DNA from: Alphaproteobacteria bacterium
Lineage (GTDB): Bacteria; Pseudomonadota; Alphaproteobacteria; Micropepsales; Micropepsaceae
Direction: 5' to 3'
Length of the DNA: 64,000 bases
Assembly (NCBI GenBank): GCA_016783965.1
Contig: JADHVO010000010.1
Span: 62,001 to 126,000 of the forward strand
A program made the translations under genes and the position numbers. This document shows positions 16,466 to 25,089 of this stretch, one piece after another (within the stretch, counting starts at the first letter, position 1; each line of letters begins with the position of its first letter). The notes beneath the pieces are model-generated. The model made no database searches. It worked only from the letters and a program-made list of their open reading frames with translations, and was not told the origin of the DNA.

Positions 16466-17280
16466 TGGCACTCTGGCCTTTCAGCCGCAGCAGGACGTTC
16501 CTCGATCCCGACGATGAGGATTGGCAGCTCGCGACATGGGCTTGGCTGCTGGCTCGCCTCGGCACCGACAACCTCAAGCGAGCGCCGCTCGTGACGACCA
16601 AACGCGAGTTCTTTCCGCCAAGCGATACAACCGGCCACGCCCGCGCAGAGCACATCCTGCGCAGTGTTCAGAGACTCGCCGGCATGAGTGATTGGCCGTG
16701 CAAGCTTGTTGCATTGCCGGAGCGACCGCGCACCCGCGTCTCGGAACTCGGCATGGTGAAGATCGACAAGGGGCACATGCCGCTCGGCACCTTCTCGCAG
16801 AGCGGTAATAGCGCGATCATCGCCTACGACCCCGGAACCGTCAGTTCGCCGGCGATCTTGGTGGCCACGCTCGCCCACGAACTCGCGCACTACTTGCTGC
16901 ACTCCATTGCCGACCTGCCGCCGGGCCAGGAATTGATGGAGGAGTTCGCGACCGACCTCACCACGGTTTATCTTGGATTTGGCCTGTTCGGAGCCAACCA
17001 GGCGTTCAACTTCAGCCAGTTCCGCGACATCTACTCGCAAGGCTGGCAGACATCAGGCGCTGGCTATTTGCGCGAGCGTGACTGGGCTTTGGCTCTCGCT
17101 ATCTTCTGCGCCTTGCGCGGCGAAGATGCCGCCGCCCTGAAGCCGTGGCTCAAGGACTACCTGTTCAAGGACGTCCAGAGCGCGGCGCGCTATCTGTCGA
17201 AGAACCCACAGGTTCTGGCGAAGATCGAAGAGCATCGGCAGCACTACGCCGCGAACACCAACCTGGCGCGCCCCGTCTAG
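16465..17280 (+). CDS. Hypothetical zincin-like protein with HExxH motif
   Basis: 271 residues, no signal peptide and no membrane helix. A zinc-peptidase motif HELAHYLLH sits at ~residue 139 within VATLAHELAHYLLHSIAD, and EEFATD follows ~20 residues later as a possible third zinc ligand region. The N-terminal WPFSRSRTFLDPDDEDW is unusual and highly charged. The family is not recognised; similar proteins have been annotated only as hypothetical. TGATG-coupled to the SDR upstream. It ends in a CTAG shared with the KAS III gene on the other strand. Confidence 0.7.
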   Translation: MALWPFSRSRTFLDPDDEDWQLATWAWLLARLGTDNLKRAPLVTTKREFFPPSDTTGHARAEHILRSVQRLAGMSDWPCKLVALPERPRTRVSELGMVKIDKGHMPLGTFSQSGNSAIIAYDPGTVSSPAILVATLAHELAHYLLHSIADLPPGQELMEEFATDLTTVYLGFGLFGANQAFNFSQFRDIYSQGWQTSGAGYLRERDWALALAIFCALRGEDAAALKPWLKDYLFKDVQSAARYLSKNPQVLAKIEEHRQHYAANTNLARPV

Positions 17281-18395
17281 AGCTTGCGCAGCACGATGCT
17301 GCCGATCGTATAGCCACCACCATAAGAACACAGCAGGCCGAGGTCGCCGGCGGCGAGATCGGCGTTGTGTTGGTGGAATGCGATCATCGAACCCGCTGAC
17401 GCGGTGTTGCCGTAGTCGGACAGGATGCACGGCGCTTCCGCCGGCAGCGGCGCACGGCCCAGAACGCGGCGCGCGATCTGGTCGTTCATGTGCCCGTTCG
17501 CCTGATGCAGCCACAGCCGCTTGAGCTGATCCGCACGCAAATCGAGAGACTTCAGATGCTCGACCATGAACGCCGACGCCATCGGCACCACGTCGCGGAA
17601 TACCTTGCGCCCGCGCTGCGTGATCAGTTTGTCGGGTGCGCCCATGGTCTCCGGGTGGAAGCGGTTCAGCGGTCCAAAATTGTTGCGGATGTTGCTCGAA
17701 AACTGCGACTTCATCCGCGCGTCGACGATTTCCCACCCGGTCCGCGCAACCGCCGCCGCTTCGACGATACAGGCCGTCGCCGCGTCGCCGAAGATGAAGT
17801 GCGTCTCGCGGTCCTTGAGATTCAGATGGCTGGTGCAGATCTCAGGGTTGATGCAAAGGATCGCCCGCGCCTGCCCGGCCACGATCATCGCAACGGCCGT
17901 CTGTATCGCAAACGTCGCCGACGAGCAGGCCGCCAGCATGTCGAACCCGAAGCCGGTAATGCCGAGTTCCTGCTGAATCTCGATTGCGATCTGCGGATAG
18001 GGTCGCTCCATGGTAGAGGCCGACACGATCACGCCGTCGATGTCGCGTGCGGTCCGCCCCGCTGCCTCCAGCGCCTGGCGCGCCGCAGCGACGCCCATCT
18101 CGGCCGAATAGGACAGTGCTTCCTCGCCGCGCTCCGGGAGGCGGGGACACATAACCTCGGGATCGAGCATGCCGTCGCGCGTAACGACGTGCCGCCTCCT
18201 AATGCCCGACGCCTTGGCGATGAATTCCTCGCTCGATGGCAGCAATGCCTGGCGGGTCCCTGCCGCGATGCAACGGGCATTGCGCGCGTTCTCGCCCTGC
18301 ACGAAGGCGTTGAACGCCGCCACAAGTTCTGCATTCGATATGCTGGCTGACGGCAGGAATAAGCCCGTGCCGCTGATCGCCGTACGCCCCATCAT
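17277..18395 (-). CDS. Beta-ketoacyl-ACP synthase III (FabH-like, PA3286 type)
   Basis: 372 residues, longer than housekeeping FabH (~320). The catalytic triad is complete: Cys in MLAACSSATF, His in WLHQANGHMN, Asn in YGNTASAGS. The N-terminus ISGTGLFLPSASISNAELV and the block GIRRRHVV...MLDPEVMCPRLPER match, from memory, Pseudomonas aeruginosa PA3286, which condenses medium-chain acyl-CoA from beta-oxidation with malonyl-ACP. A shunt from fatty-acid breakdown to synthesis fits the storage and acyl-CoA genes in the window, but substrate length is inference. It may instead be a specialised KAS III. Confidence 0.85.
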   Translation of the reverse strand: MMGRTAISGTGLFLPSASISNAELVAAFNAFVQGENARNARCIAAGTRQALLPSSEEFIAKASGIRRRHVVTRDGMLDPEVMCPRLPERGEEALSYSAEMGVAAARQALEAAGRTARDIDGVIVSASTMERPYPQIAIEIQQELGITGFGFDMLAACSSATFAIQTAVAMIVAGQARAILCINPEICTSHLNLKDRETHFIFGDAATACIVEAAAVARTGWEIVDARMKSQFSSNIRNNFGPLNRFHPETMGAPDKLITQRGRKVFRDVVPMASAFMVEHLKSLDLRADQLKRLWLHQANGHMNDQIARRVLGRAPLPAEAPCILSDYGNTASAGSMIAFHQHNADLAAGDLGLLCSYGGGYTIGSIVLRKL

Positions 18396-18435
18396 GGGGA
18401 CAGCCTAGGCAGGTTTACCGATATCCGAAAGGGGC

Positions 18436-19812
18436 TTAGGCGGCCTGCGCCGTAACCACCCGATTCCGCCCGTTCCGCTTGGCACTGTAGAGCGCTTGGT
18501 CGGCGCGGTGCAGCAGCGCCTCGGCATTGTCGCCGGGACCCATCGTGGCCGCGATCCCGATGGAGATCGTGATGTTCAGCCGGTTCGGAGCGCGGCTGAT
18601 GACGATGGCCGTGGTCTCGATGCTCTTGCGCAGGCGTTCGGCAATCGAAAATGCCAGCGACATGTCGGTGTCCGGCATCACGACCACGAACTCCTCGCCG
18701 CCGTAGCGGCAGGCCAAGTCGATGCCGCGGACGTTCGCGGAGATGCGGTTGGCGAATTCCTTCAGCACCTCGTCGCCGATGTCGTGGCCGTACGTGTCGT
18801 TGACCGACTTGAAGTAGTCGATGTCGAGGATGAGGAACGAGAGCGGCTTGCCGGTGCGGGTCGACTGCGCGACCAGGTTGTCCAGATGCCGCGCCATATA
18901 GCGGCGATTGTGCAGGCCCGTGAGCTGGTCGGTGATCGCCATCTCGAGGCTGAGCTGCACGTTGTGCCGCAGGCGGTCCTGATAGCGCTTCTTGCGCAGT
19001 TGCGTGCGCACGCGCGCCACCAGCTCGTTCTTGTCGACAGGACGGGTCAGATAGTCGTTGACGCCCATCTCGAGCGCCTGGTTCAGCTTGCGGCGGTCGC
19101 CATCGGTCACGATCACCAGGATCGGTACGTTGCGCCCTTCGGGCAGCGAGCGAAGCTGCGAGCAGAGCCGCAACCCGTCGAAGCCGCGCATGCCAAGCGA
19201 CACCACGATCAGGTCGTAGTCGCCGCCGCGAACGCGCACCAGCGCTTCTTCGAACGTGTCGACGGAGGCGACCTCATGACCGCCCGGCTGCAACGCCTGC
19301 GCGAACCACGCGACCGATTCCGGCCGGTCCTCGATGATCAGCATGCGGCCCGTCGGGTTCGCATCCGTCAGCGTGGTCGCGGGATCGATCAGGCCCATGC
19401 TCTGGCCGGTCGTCTCGCGCATGCGCAATTCGTCGGTCATCATCTTGAGCCGCACCAGCGACCGTACGCGCGCGAACAGCGCGGCGTCGTCGACAGGCTT
19501 GGTCAGGAAATCGTCGGCGCCGGCTTCCAGGCCCGCGACGCGGTCGGACGGCTGGTCCAGCGCAGTCACCATCACCACCGGGACGTGGGCGGTCTTGGGA
19601 TTGTTCTTGACGCGGCGGCAGACCTCGAAACCATCCATGCCGGGCATCATCACGTCGAGCAGCACGATGTCCGGAGGCGCCTCTTCCATCTTCTTCAGGC
19701 ACTCGAGGCCGTTGAACGCACTCACGACCTCGAAATACTCGGCCGTCAGCTTCGCTTCGAGAAGTTTCACGTTGGAGAGGATGTCATCAACGACGAGGAC
19801 GCGCGCCGTCAT
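18436..19812 (-). CDS. pleD: PleD: response regulator with GGDEF diguanylate cyclase domain
   Basis: 458 residues, REC-REC-GGDEF as in Caulobacter PleD (454). The first receiver has Asp53 in IVLLDVMMPGMDGF; the second, degenerate receiver spans ~150-270. The cyclase active site is YGGEEFVVVMP, and the product-inhibition I-site RGID precedes it at the usual distance, so feedback control is intact. It makes c-di-GMP upon phosphorylation, which in relatives drives the swarmer-to-stalked change. It lies 12 bases downstream of divK in the same operon. Confidence 0.95.
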   Translation of the reverse strand: MTARVLVVDDILSNVKLLEAKLTAEYFEVVSAFNGLECLKKMEEAPPDIVLLDVMMPGMDGFEVCRRVKNNPKTAHVPVVMVTALDQPSDRVAGLEAGADDFLTKPVDDAALFARVRSLVRLKMMTDELRMRETTGQSMGLIDPATTLTDANPTGRMLIIEDRPESVAWFAQALQPGGHEVASVDTFEEALVRVRGGDYDLIVVSLGMRGFDGLRLCSQLRSLPEGRNVPILVIVTDGDRRKLNQALEMGVNDYLTRPVDKNELVARVRTQLRKKRYQDRLRHNVQLSLEMAITDQLTGLHNRRYMARHLDNLVAQSTRTGKPLSFLILDIDYFKSVNDTYGHDIGDEVLKEFANRISANVRGIDLACRYGGEEFVVVMPDTDMSLAFSIAERLRKSIETTAIVISRAPNRLNITISIGIAATMGPGDNAEALLHRADQALYSAKRNGRNRVVTAQAA

Positions 19813-19824
19813 GGCGGTGGTGCC

Positions 19825-20199
19825 TTATCCGATGAAGCGACGGACGGTGTCGAGGAAGCTGGTCACCGAGATCGGCTTGGAGATGTACGCCTCGCAGCCA
19901 CCCTGGCGGATTACCTCTTCATCGCCCTTCATGGCAAAGGCGGTGACGGCAACGACCGGGATCGACTTCAGCGAGTCGTCTTCCTTGAGCCACTTGGTGA
20001 CTTCCAGGCCGGAGACTTCCGGGAGCTGGATGTCCATGAGGATCAGGTCGGGGCGGTGTTCGCGCGCAATGTCGAGCGCTTCCATGCCGTCCTTGGTCTG
20101 GAGGATCGAATAGCCATGGGCGTCGAGCAGATCGTGGAAGAGCTTCATGTTGAGCTCGTTATCCTCGACGATCAACACGGTCTTGGTCTTGGCGTCCAT
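19825..20199 (-). CDS. divK: DivK single-domain response regulator
   Basis: 124 residues consisting of one receiver domain. [19 protein letters not shown], phospho-acceptor Asp56 in [24 protein letters not shown] and YISKPISV are nearly canonical for DivK. DivK links the PleC/DivJ kinases to the CtrA pathway and controls cell-cycle asymmetry. Start ATG 20199 is chosen over one 21 bases upstream because GGAGAG lies at proper spacing before it. divK-pleD order is the same as in Caulobacter. Confidence 0.94.
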   Translation of the reverse strand: MDAKTKTVLIVEDNELNMKLFHDLLDAHGYSILQTKDGMEALDIAREHRPDLILMDIQLPEVSGLEVTKWLKEDDSLKSIPVVAVTAFAMKGDEEVIRQGGCEAYISKPISVTSFLDTVRRFIG

Positions 20200-20309
20200 G
20201 AAACTCTCCGAAACGCGCACGCCTAAGGCGATGCCGTCCCCTTAACGGCTCTTACCCGAGGCCCTACGTTGGTTAGTATTAGAGGCCAACCCTTAACGCT
20301 CCCTTGACG

Positions 20310-20588
20310 ATGGCCCTTCGTATGTCCCCCGACCAGGCCCAGACGCTGGCGCTCAAGGCGTTGGCCTTTCTGGTAAATTCCGAAGGGGCTTTGCAGCGGC
20401 TGATGGATCAATCGGGTCTCGATGTGGGAAGTCTTAAGGCGCGTGTTGGCGATGTCGACATGCAGGTCAGCTTGCTGGATTTCCTCCTGTCGGATGAGGA
20501 GCTTCTGACCGGATTTTGCGACGCGGACTCAACCGATCCGAAGGCAGTTCATATGGCACGGTACGTGTTGGGTGGTTCCCATGAGTGA
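20310..20588 (+). CDS. DUF3572 family protein
   Basis: 92 residues, all helical. ALKALAFLVNSEGALQRLMD and SGLDVGSLKARVGD are typical of DUF3572, a small protein family common next to divK in alphaproteobacteria; function unknown. ATG 20310 or 20322 could be the start; a TTG at 20304 is less likely. Diverges from divK across an 110-base gap. The last 8 bases overlap the HAD-like gene. Confidence 0.8.
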   Translation: MALRMSPDQAQTLALKALAFLVNSEGALQRLMDQSGLDVGSLKARVGDVDMQVSLLDFLLSDEELLTGFCDADSTDPKAVHMARYVLGGSHE

Positions 20589-21228
20589 TCTCGGCAGCGC
20601 CATCGCCCGCCTCACGCCGGGGCGCCCGATCCTGATCGTGGATGCCGATGAGGTGGTCCTGCGATTCGTCGACGGCTTCGACAAGTTCCTGCGCGCCAAT
20701 GCTCTGTTCCTGGATCTCACCAGCTATCGCCTCCACGGCAACGTGAAGCGCCTCGACAACCGGACGCCGATTCTGGACGTGGAGGTCACCGCCCTCCTCG
20801 ACGATTTCCGGCGTGACCTCGATTCGCTGGAGGCGGTCGAGGGAGCCGTAGAAACCCTTAATGCGCTCAGGCCGCGACTCGACATCGTGATGCTCACCAA
20901 CATCGTGCCCGAGCAGGCCCCGCCGCGGCTGCGCAATCTCACCGCGATCGGCCTCGACTTGCCGCTGGTGGCCAATAGCGGCCTCAAGGGGCCGGCGATC
21001 AAGGCGCTGGTCGCCCGTGCCGGCCGGCCGGCCTTCTTTATCGACGACATTCCGCAGAACATCGCTTCTTCCGTGGAGTCCGCGCCGGACGTCTACGCCA
21101 TCCATATGATAGGGGACGAGCGGCTGAAGCCGTTGCTCCCGCCGGCGGCCAAGGCGCACCTTCGCGCCGAACACTGGCACGACGCTCGCGCCTTCATCGA
21201 ACAAAAGCTCTCGGACGCGGGGTTGTAA
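20581..21228 (+). CDS. HAD-like hydrolase superfamily protein
   Basis: 215 residues. Motif I is PILIVDADEVVLRFVDGF (D-x-D as DAD), motif II is IVMLTNIV, and motif IV may be FFIDDIPQN with two Asp. The cap region contains LYS-poor helices around SLEAVEGAVETLNAL. It is probably a phosphatase, but the substrate is unknown and the sequence is diverged. It is part of a chain: overlapping DUF3572 upstream, and sharing its last base with the ROK kinase downstream. Confidence 0.7.
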   Translation: MSDLGSAIARLTPGRPILIVDADEVVLRFVDGFDKFLRANALFLDLTSYRLHGNVKRLDNRTPILDVEVTALLDDFRRDLDSLEAVEGAVETLNALRPRLDIVMLTNIVPEQAPPRLRNLTAIGLDLPLVANSGLKGPAIKALVARAGRPAFFIDDIPQNIASSVESAPDVYAIHMIGDERLKPLLPPAAKAHLRAEHWHDARAFIEQKLSDAGL

Positions 21229-22145
21229 TGCGTTTCGGCATCGACCTCGGCGGCACCAAGATCGAAATCCTCGCGCTCGACGGCAGCAGGGAAGTGCTGC
21301 GCGAGCGCGTCGCGACACCGCAAAGCAACTACGATCACATCGTCGTCGCCATCGCGGATCTTGTCGCCGAAGCCGAAAGGAAGATCGGCCGCAGAGGAAC
21401 CGTGGGCATCGCCATTCCCGGCACGATCAGTACCAGGACCGGCCTGGTGAAGAATGCCAACTCCACGAAGCTCATCGGCCATCCGCTGGACAAGGACGTC
21501 GCCAAAGCCATCGGCCGCGCGGTGCGCGTCGCCAACGACGCCAACTGCTTTACCCTTTCCGAAGCCAGCGATGGGGCAGGTGCAGGCAAGGATGTGGTTT
21601 TCGGTGTGATTGTCGGCACCGGCTGTGGCGGCGGCGTCAGCGTTGGAGGGCGTGTGCTGAACGGTGCCCACGGCATCACCGGCGAATGGGGCCACAATCC
21701 CTTGCCCGCGCCCACGCGCGAGGAGCTGAGGCTTGCACCCGATTGTTACTGCGGCCGCGCCAGCTGCATCGAGGCGTGGATCAGCGGCACCGGCCTCGCC
21801 AATGATTTCAAGCGCCGTGCAGGGCGCGACCTGAAAGGCCACGAGATCGACCTTGCTGCCCGATCCGGCGACGCCCTGGCCAAGGCAGTAATGGAGGATT
21901 TCTACGACCGCTTCGCGCGCTCGTTGGCCGGTATCGTCAACGTGCTGGACCCCAACGCCATCGTGCTCGGCGGCGGCCTGTCGAATATCGACTCAATCTA
22001 CCGCGAGCTCCCGGCCCGGGTTGAGCGCTATTCCTTCTTCCCCGAAGGTCCGCCGGCTATCCTGAAGAATGTCCACGGCGACTCTAGCGGCGTCCGCGGC
22101 GCTGCCTGGCTGTGGACCGAGGACGAGGCGGCCAGGGTTAAATGA
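21228..22145 (+). CDS. ROK family sugar kinase (fructokinase / N-acetylglucosamine kinase-like)
   Basis: 305 residues. The ATP phosphate loop is GIDLGGTKIEILALD; the sugar-binding EWGHNPLP (ExGH motif) and the zinc-binding CYCGRASCIEAWISG are complete, with Cys-x-Cys...Cys. Phosphorylates a hexose such as fructose, mannose or GlcNAc. Choice among these is not possible from sequence alone. It lies between the HAD phosphatase and dinB, with start and stop overlapping both. Confidence 0.9.
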   Translation: MRFGIDLGGTKIEILALDGSREVLRERVATPQSNYDHIVVAIADLVAEAERKIGRRGTVGIAIPGTISTRTGLVKNANSTKLIGHPLDKDVAKAIGRAVRVANDANCFTLSEASDGAGAGKDVVFGVIVGTGCGGGVSVGGRVLNGAHGITGEWGHNPLPAPTREELRLAPDCYCGRASCIEAWISGTGLANDFKRRAGRDLKGHEIDLAARSGDALAKAVMEDFYDRFARSLAGIVNVLDPNAIVLGGGLSNIDSIYRELPARVERYSFFPEGPPAILKNVHGDSSGVRGAAWLWTEDEAARVK

Positions 22146-23425
22146 GCGCCTTCTGCCGTGACTGCTTCAGCGACGCGGCGCCCGGCGCCAGGCGCTGCAA
22201 GCATTGCGGCGGCCACCGGATCCTGGCGCATGACGAGCTCGGTACGCTTTCCATCGCCCACCTCGACTGCGACGCCTTCTACGCCGCCATCGAGAAGCGC
22301 GACAATCCGGAGCTGCGCGATAAGCCGGTCATCGTCGGCGGACGCTCCCGCCGCGGCGTGGTCTCGACCTGCTGCTACATCGCGCGCATCAACGGCGTGC
22401 GCTCCGCCATGCCGATGTTCAAGGCCCTGGAACTATGCCCGCACGCCGTCTGCATCCCGCCAGATTTCACGAAATACACGAAGGCTGCCCGCCAGATCCG
22501 CCAGATGATGCAAGAGCTGACGCCCGCGGTCGAACCGCTGTCGCTGGACGAAGCCTATATGGATCTGTCCGGGACCTACCGTTTGCATGGTCACAGTCCG
22601 GCGCAGTCGCTGGCGCGGCTGGCCAAACGCATTGAAGCCGACGTTGGCATCACCGTCTCCATCGGCCTCAGCCACAACAAGTTCCTGGCCAAGCTCGCCA
22701 GCGAGATCGACAAGCCCCGCGGCTTCGCGGTGATCGGCGTCGCTGAAGCGCTCACGTTCTTGCGCGACAAGCCGGTCAGCTACATCCGCGGCGCCGGCAA
22801 TGTGTTGCAGTCTCGCCTCATCGAGGACGGCATCACTCATATCGGCCAGCTCCAGGACATGTCGGAGAAGGAGCTCGCCAAGCGCTACGGCAACACCGGC
22901 CTGTGGCTGCACCGGCTTGCGCATGCCCGCGATACCCGCGAAGTCGTCGCGGACGGCGAGATGAAGAGCATCTCGTCGGAAACCACTTTCGAAAACCACA
23001 TCAGCGACTACAAGGAACTCGAAGCCATCCTGTGGCGTCAGGCCGAGCGGGTCAGCGAGCGCGCCAAGCACTCCGGCCTGGGCGGCCGCACCATCGTGCT
23101 CAAGCTCAAGACCGCGGGCTTCAAGATCAGGACCCGCAGCGTCTCGCTGGACGCTCCTACGCAACTCGCCGACAGGATCTTCCCTACCGCGCGCGAGGCG
23201 TTGCGCCGTGAAGCCTCCGGCACTGCTTATCGATTGCTCGGCGTCGGCATCAGCCAGCTCGCAGACGGGTCCGCGTGCGATCCCACCGATCTGGTGGATG
23301 AAGGCGCATCCAAACGCGCCGCGGCCGAGCGCGCCATGGACAAGGTGCGCGCGAAATTCGGTGGCGACGCCCTAGGGAAAGGCCGAGGCCGTCGTGGTGG
23401 CAGTGCAATTCGCGGCGGCCGGTAG
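22142..23425 (+). CDS. dinB: DNA polymerase IV (DinB)
   Basis: Y-family translesion polymerase of 427 residues. An N-terminal zinc-ribbon-like segment (CRDC and CKHC, ~residues 5-23), seen in alphaproteobacterial members, precedes the catalytic palm: IAHLDCDAFYAAIE with the metal-binding Asp, and PLSLDEAYMDLS with the Asp-Glu pair. SIGLSHNKFLAKLAS and the little-finger domain follow. The C-terminus KGRGRRGGSAIRGGR is basic; its last 54 bases overlap the 3' end of eipB on the other strand. No LexA box is seen, as it is internal to a chain of overlapping genes. Confidence 0.94.
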   Translation: MSAFCRDCFSDAAPGARRCKHCGGHRILAHDELGTLSIAHLDCDAFYAAIEKRDNPELRDKPVIVGGRSRRGVVSTCCYIARINGVRSAMPMFKALELCPHAVCIPPDFTKYTKAARQIRQMMQELTPAVEPLSLDEAYMDLSGTYRLHGHSPAQSLARLAKRIEADVGITVSIGLSHNKFLAKLASEIDKPRGFAVIGVAEALTFLRDKPVSYIRGAGNVLQSRLIEDGITHIGQLQDMSEKELAKRYGNTGLWLHRLAHARDTREVVADGEMKSISSETTFENHISDYKELEAILWRQAERVSERAKHSGLGGRTIVLKLKTAGFKIRTRSVSLDAPTQLADRIFPTAREALRREASGTAYRLLGVGISQLADGSACDPTDLVDEGASKRAAAERAMDKVRAKFGGDALGKGRGRRGGSAIRGGR

Positions 23426-24211
23426 CTTCTCGAGCTTTACAAGGTCCGCCTTCATCGTGAAGTTCGGATAGATCAGCGTCATCGAGGCAATCACGCCGTT
23501 CGCATACAGGCGATAGGCGATCTCGTAATCCGCGCGCTCGCCGTCGCCTTCGTGCGGGAAATAGCTGACGAGAGTGGGCCACGCCGTCATCCCGTTCAGC
23601 AGGCCGGCGGTGTCGGCGATCCTGTCCTCATCATGCTGTTTCTTGCCGACCGGCTTTCCGATCACCGTGGCGGTGTCATAGAGGTCACTCGAGTCTCCAC
23701 CCTGGAACACCGTCTCGTGGAACCCGGAACGTCCCGCCATTGCGGCGCGCAGTACCGCCAGGGTGTGCTGCGTCGGAAGCAGCGTCCCGCCCGGCAGCAT
23801 GAAATGCTGTCCCGCGGGCGACGTCAGTCGCACCACACCGCCCGCTGCCGCCAGAGTGCCTGTGCCTTCGAATCGCTGCGTTGTCTTGCCGTTGACGAGG
23901 TTCTTGATCTTGAAACGGATGATCTTGCCGTCCTTGTCCTCCGTGGAAGACACGATGAAGTCGGAATGCACGTCGCTGCCCTTCGCATCGGACATGTCGG
24001 AGATGAACCGCTGGGTCGTCGTCCAGCCGGTGCAGGCGTCGCGGAACTCGAGCACGGTACGGCCGTGCATCGCGACCACACCGCCCGGCCGCGTGCTCGC
24101 CAATGTCACGTCATACTGTGCGCGATGCGAAAGGAGATTGATCGGCGCCGCCTGGGCCACCGATGTGCCAGCCATGACCACGGCCGCTGCCAACGCCGTT
24201 GCACGCTTCAT
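23372..24211 (-). CDS. eipB: Cell envelope integrity protein EipB (DUF1849)
   Basis: Periplasmic protein of 279 residues with signal peptide (MKRATALAAAVVMAGTSVAQA). LLSHRAQYDVTL, VEFRDACTGWTTTQRF-like and SDVHSDFIVSSTEDKDGK are EipB features. Two Cys (in DACTGW and AANCTATT near the end) fit the conserved disulfide between the termini of this closed beta-spiral protein. It maintains envelope integrity in Brucella. The start ATG 24211 overlaps the aguB stop (TGATG). The 3' end overlaps dinB by 54 bases. Confidence 0.88.
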   Translation of the reverse strand: MKRATALAAAVVMAGTSVAQAAPINLLSHRAQYDVTLASTRPGGVVAMHGRTVLEFRDACTGWTTTQRFISDMSDAKGSDVHSDFIVSSTEDKDGKIIRFKIKNLVNGKTTQRFEGTGTLAAAGGVVRLTSPAGQHFMLPGGTLLPTQHTLAVLRAAMAGRSGFHETVFQGGDSSDLYDTATVIGKPVGKKQHDEDRIADTAGLLNGMTAWPTLVSYFPHEGDGERADYEIAYRLYANGVIASMTLIYPNFTMKADLVKLEKLPAAANCTATTTASAFP

Positions 24212-25089
24212 CAAACTGCCCTTCCGTCATGGCCGCCGATCGGCCCGTAGAGTTCCGGGCGGCGGTCGCGGAAAATGCCCCACGACGCGCGCGCCTTCTG
24301 TATTTCATCCAGATCGAATGAAGCGGTGGTTACCCCTTCATGATCTCTGTCGAGTTCCGCAACGATCGCCCCCTGGTGGTCCGCGACGAACGAGGAACCG
24401 TAGAACGTTATCTCACTGCCCTGTTGTCCCTTCTCCGTGCCGATCCGGTTCGACGCAATCAGGGGCATGACATTGGCGCCGGCGTGGCCTTGCATCACAC
24501 GGCGCCAGTGATCGCGACTGTCGACCGGCGCCGCCGGTGGCGGCTCGGTCCCGATCGCGGTCGGATAGAACAGCGCTTCCGCGCCCGTCAACGCCATGGC
24601 GCGTGCACTTTCCGGGAACCATTGATCCCAACAAATCCCGGCGCCGAACATGCCGAAGCGCGTCCTGAAAACCTTGAAGCCCGTATCGCCCGGCGTGAAG
24701 TAGTACTTCTCCTGATAACCCGGCCCGTCCGGGATATGGGATTTGCGATAGAGGCCAAGAACAGAACCGTCCGCATCGATCATCGCCAGCGAGTTGAAGT
24801 GCGCCTGACCGGCCTTTTCGAAGAAGCTTATCGGCAGGACCACGCGAAGCTCGGATGCGAGTTCCGCCATCGTCGCGATGAGGGGATTGCCCTCGAACGG
24901 TGCCGCCAGCCCGAAATGGTCGACACACTGATCCTGACAGAAATAGGGAGTCTCAAACAACTCCTGAATCAGGATTGCATTGGCCCCTTTGGCCGCAGCT
25001 TGGCGCACGAGTTCCTTGGCCTTGGCGATATTCGCTTCGCGGTTCCACGAACACGCGAACTGGATAGCCGCAAATGTAACCTTTCTCAT
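24211..25089 (-). CDS. aguB: N-carbamoylputrescine amidase
   Basis: 292-residue nitrilase-superfamily enzyme that hydrolyses N-carbamoylputrescine to putrescine. The Glu-Lys-Cys triad is complete: Glu43 (IQELFE), Lys116 (YRKSHIPDG), Cys153 (GICWDQWFPE). Substrate signature PTAIGTEP and GFYGSSF-like stretch (EITFYGSSFV) match AguB. Encoded between aguA and eipB with overlaps on both sides. Confidence 0.95.
   Translation of the reverse strand: MRKVTFAAIQFACSWNREANIAKAKELVRQAAAKGANAILIQELFETPYFCQDQCVDHFGLAAPFEGNPLIATMAELASELRVVLPISFFEKAGQAHFNSLAMIDADGSVLGLYRKSHIPDGPGYQEKYYFTPGDTGFKVFRTRFGMFGAGICWDQWFPESARAMALTGAEALFYPTAIGTEPPPAAPVDSRDHWRRVMQGHAGANVMPLIASNRIGTEKGQQGSEITFYGSSFVADHQGAIVAELDRDHEGVTTASFDLDEIQKARASWGIFRDRRPELYGPIGGHDGRAV

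Noticed and set aside
20242..20255. CtrA box (TTAA-N6-TTAC) between divK and DUF3572
   Set aside because: Spacing is six rather than seven and the second half is TTAC; not enough to claim.
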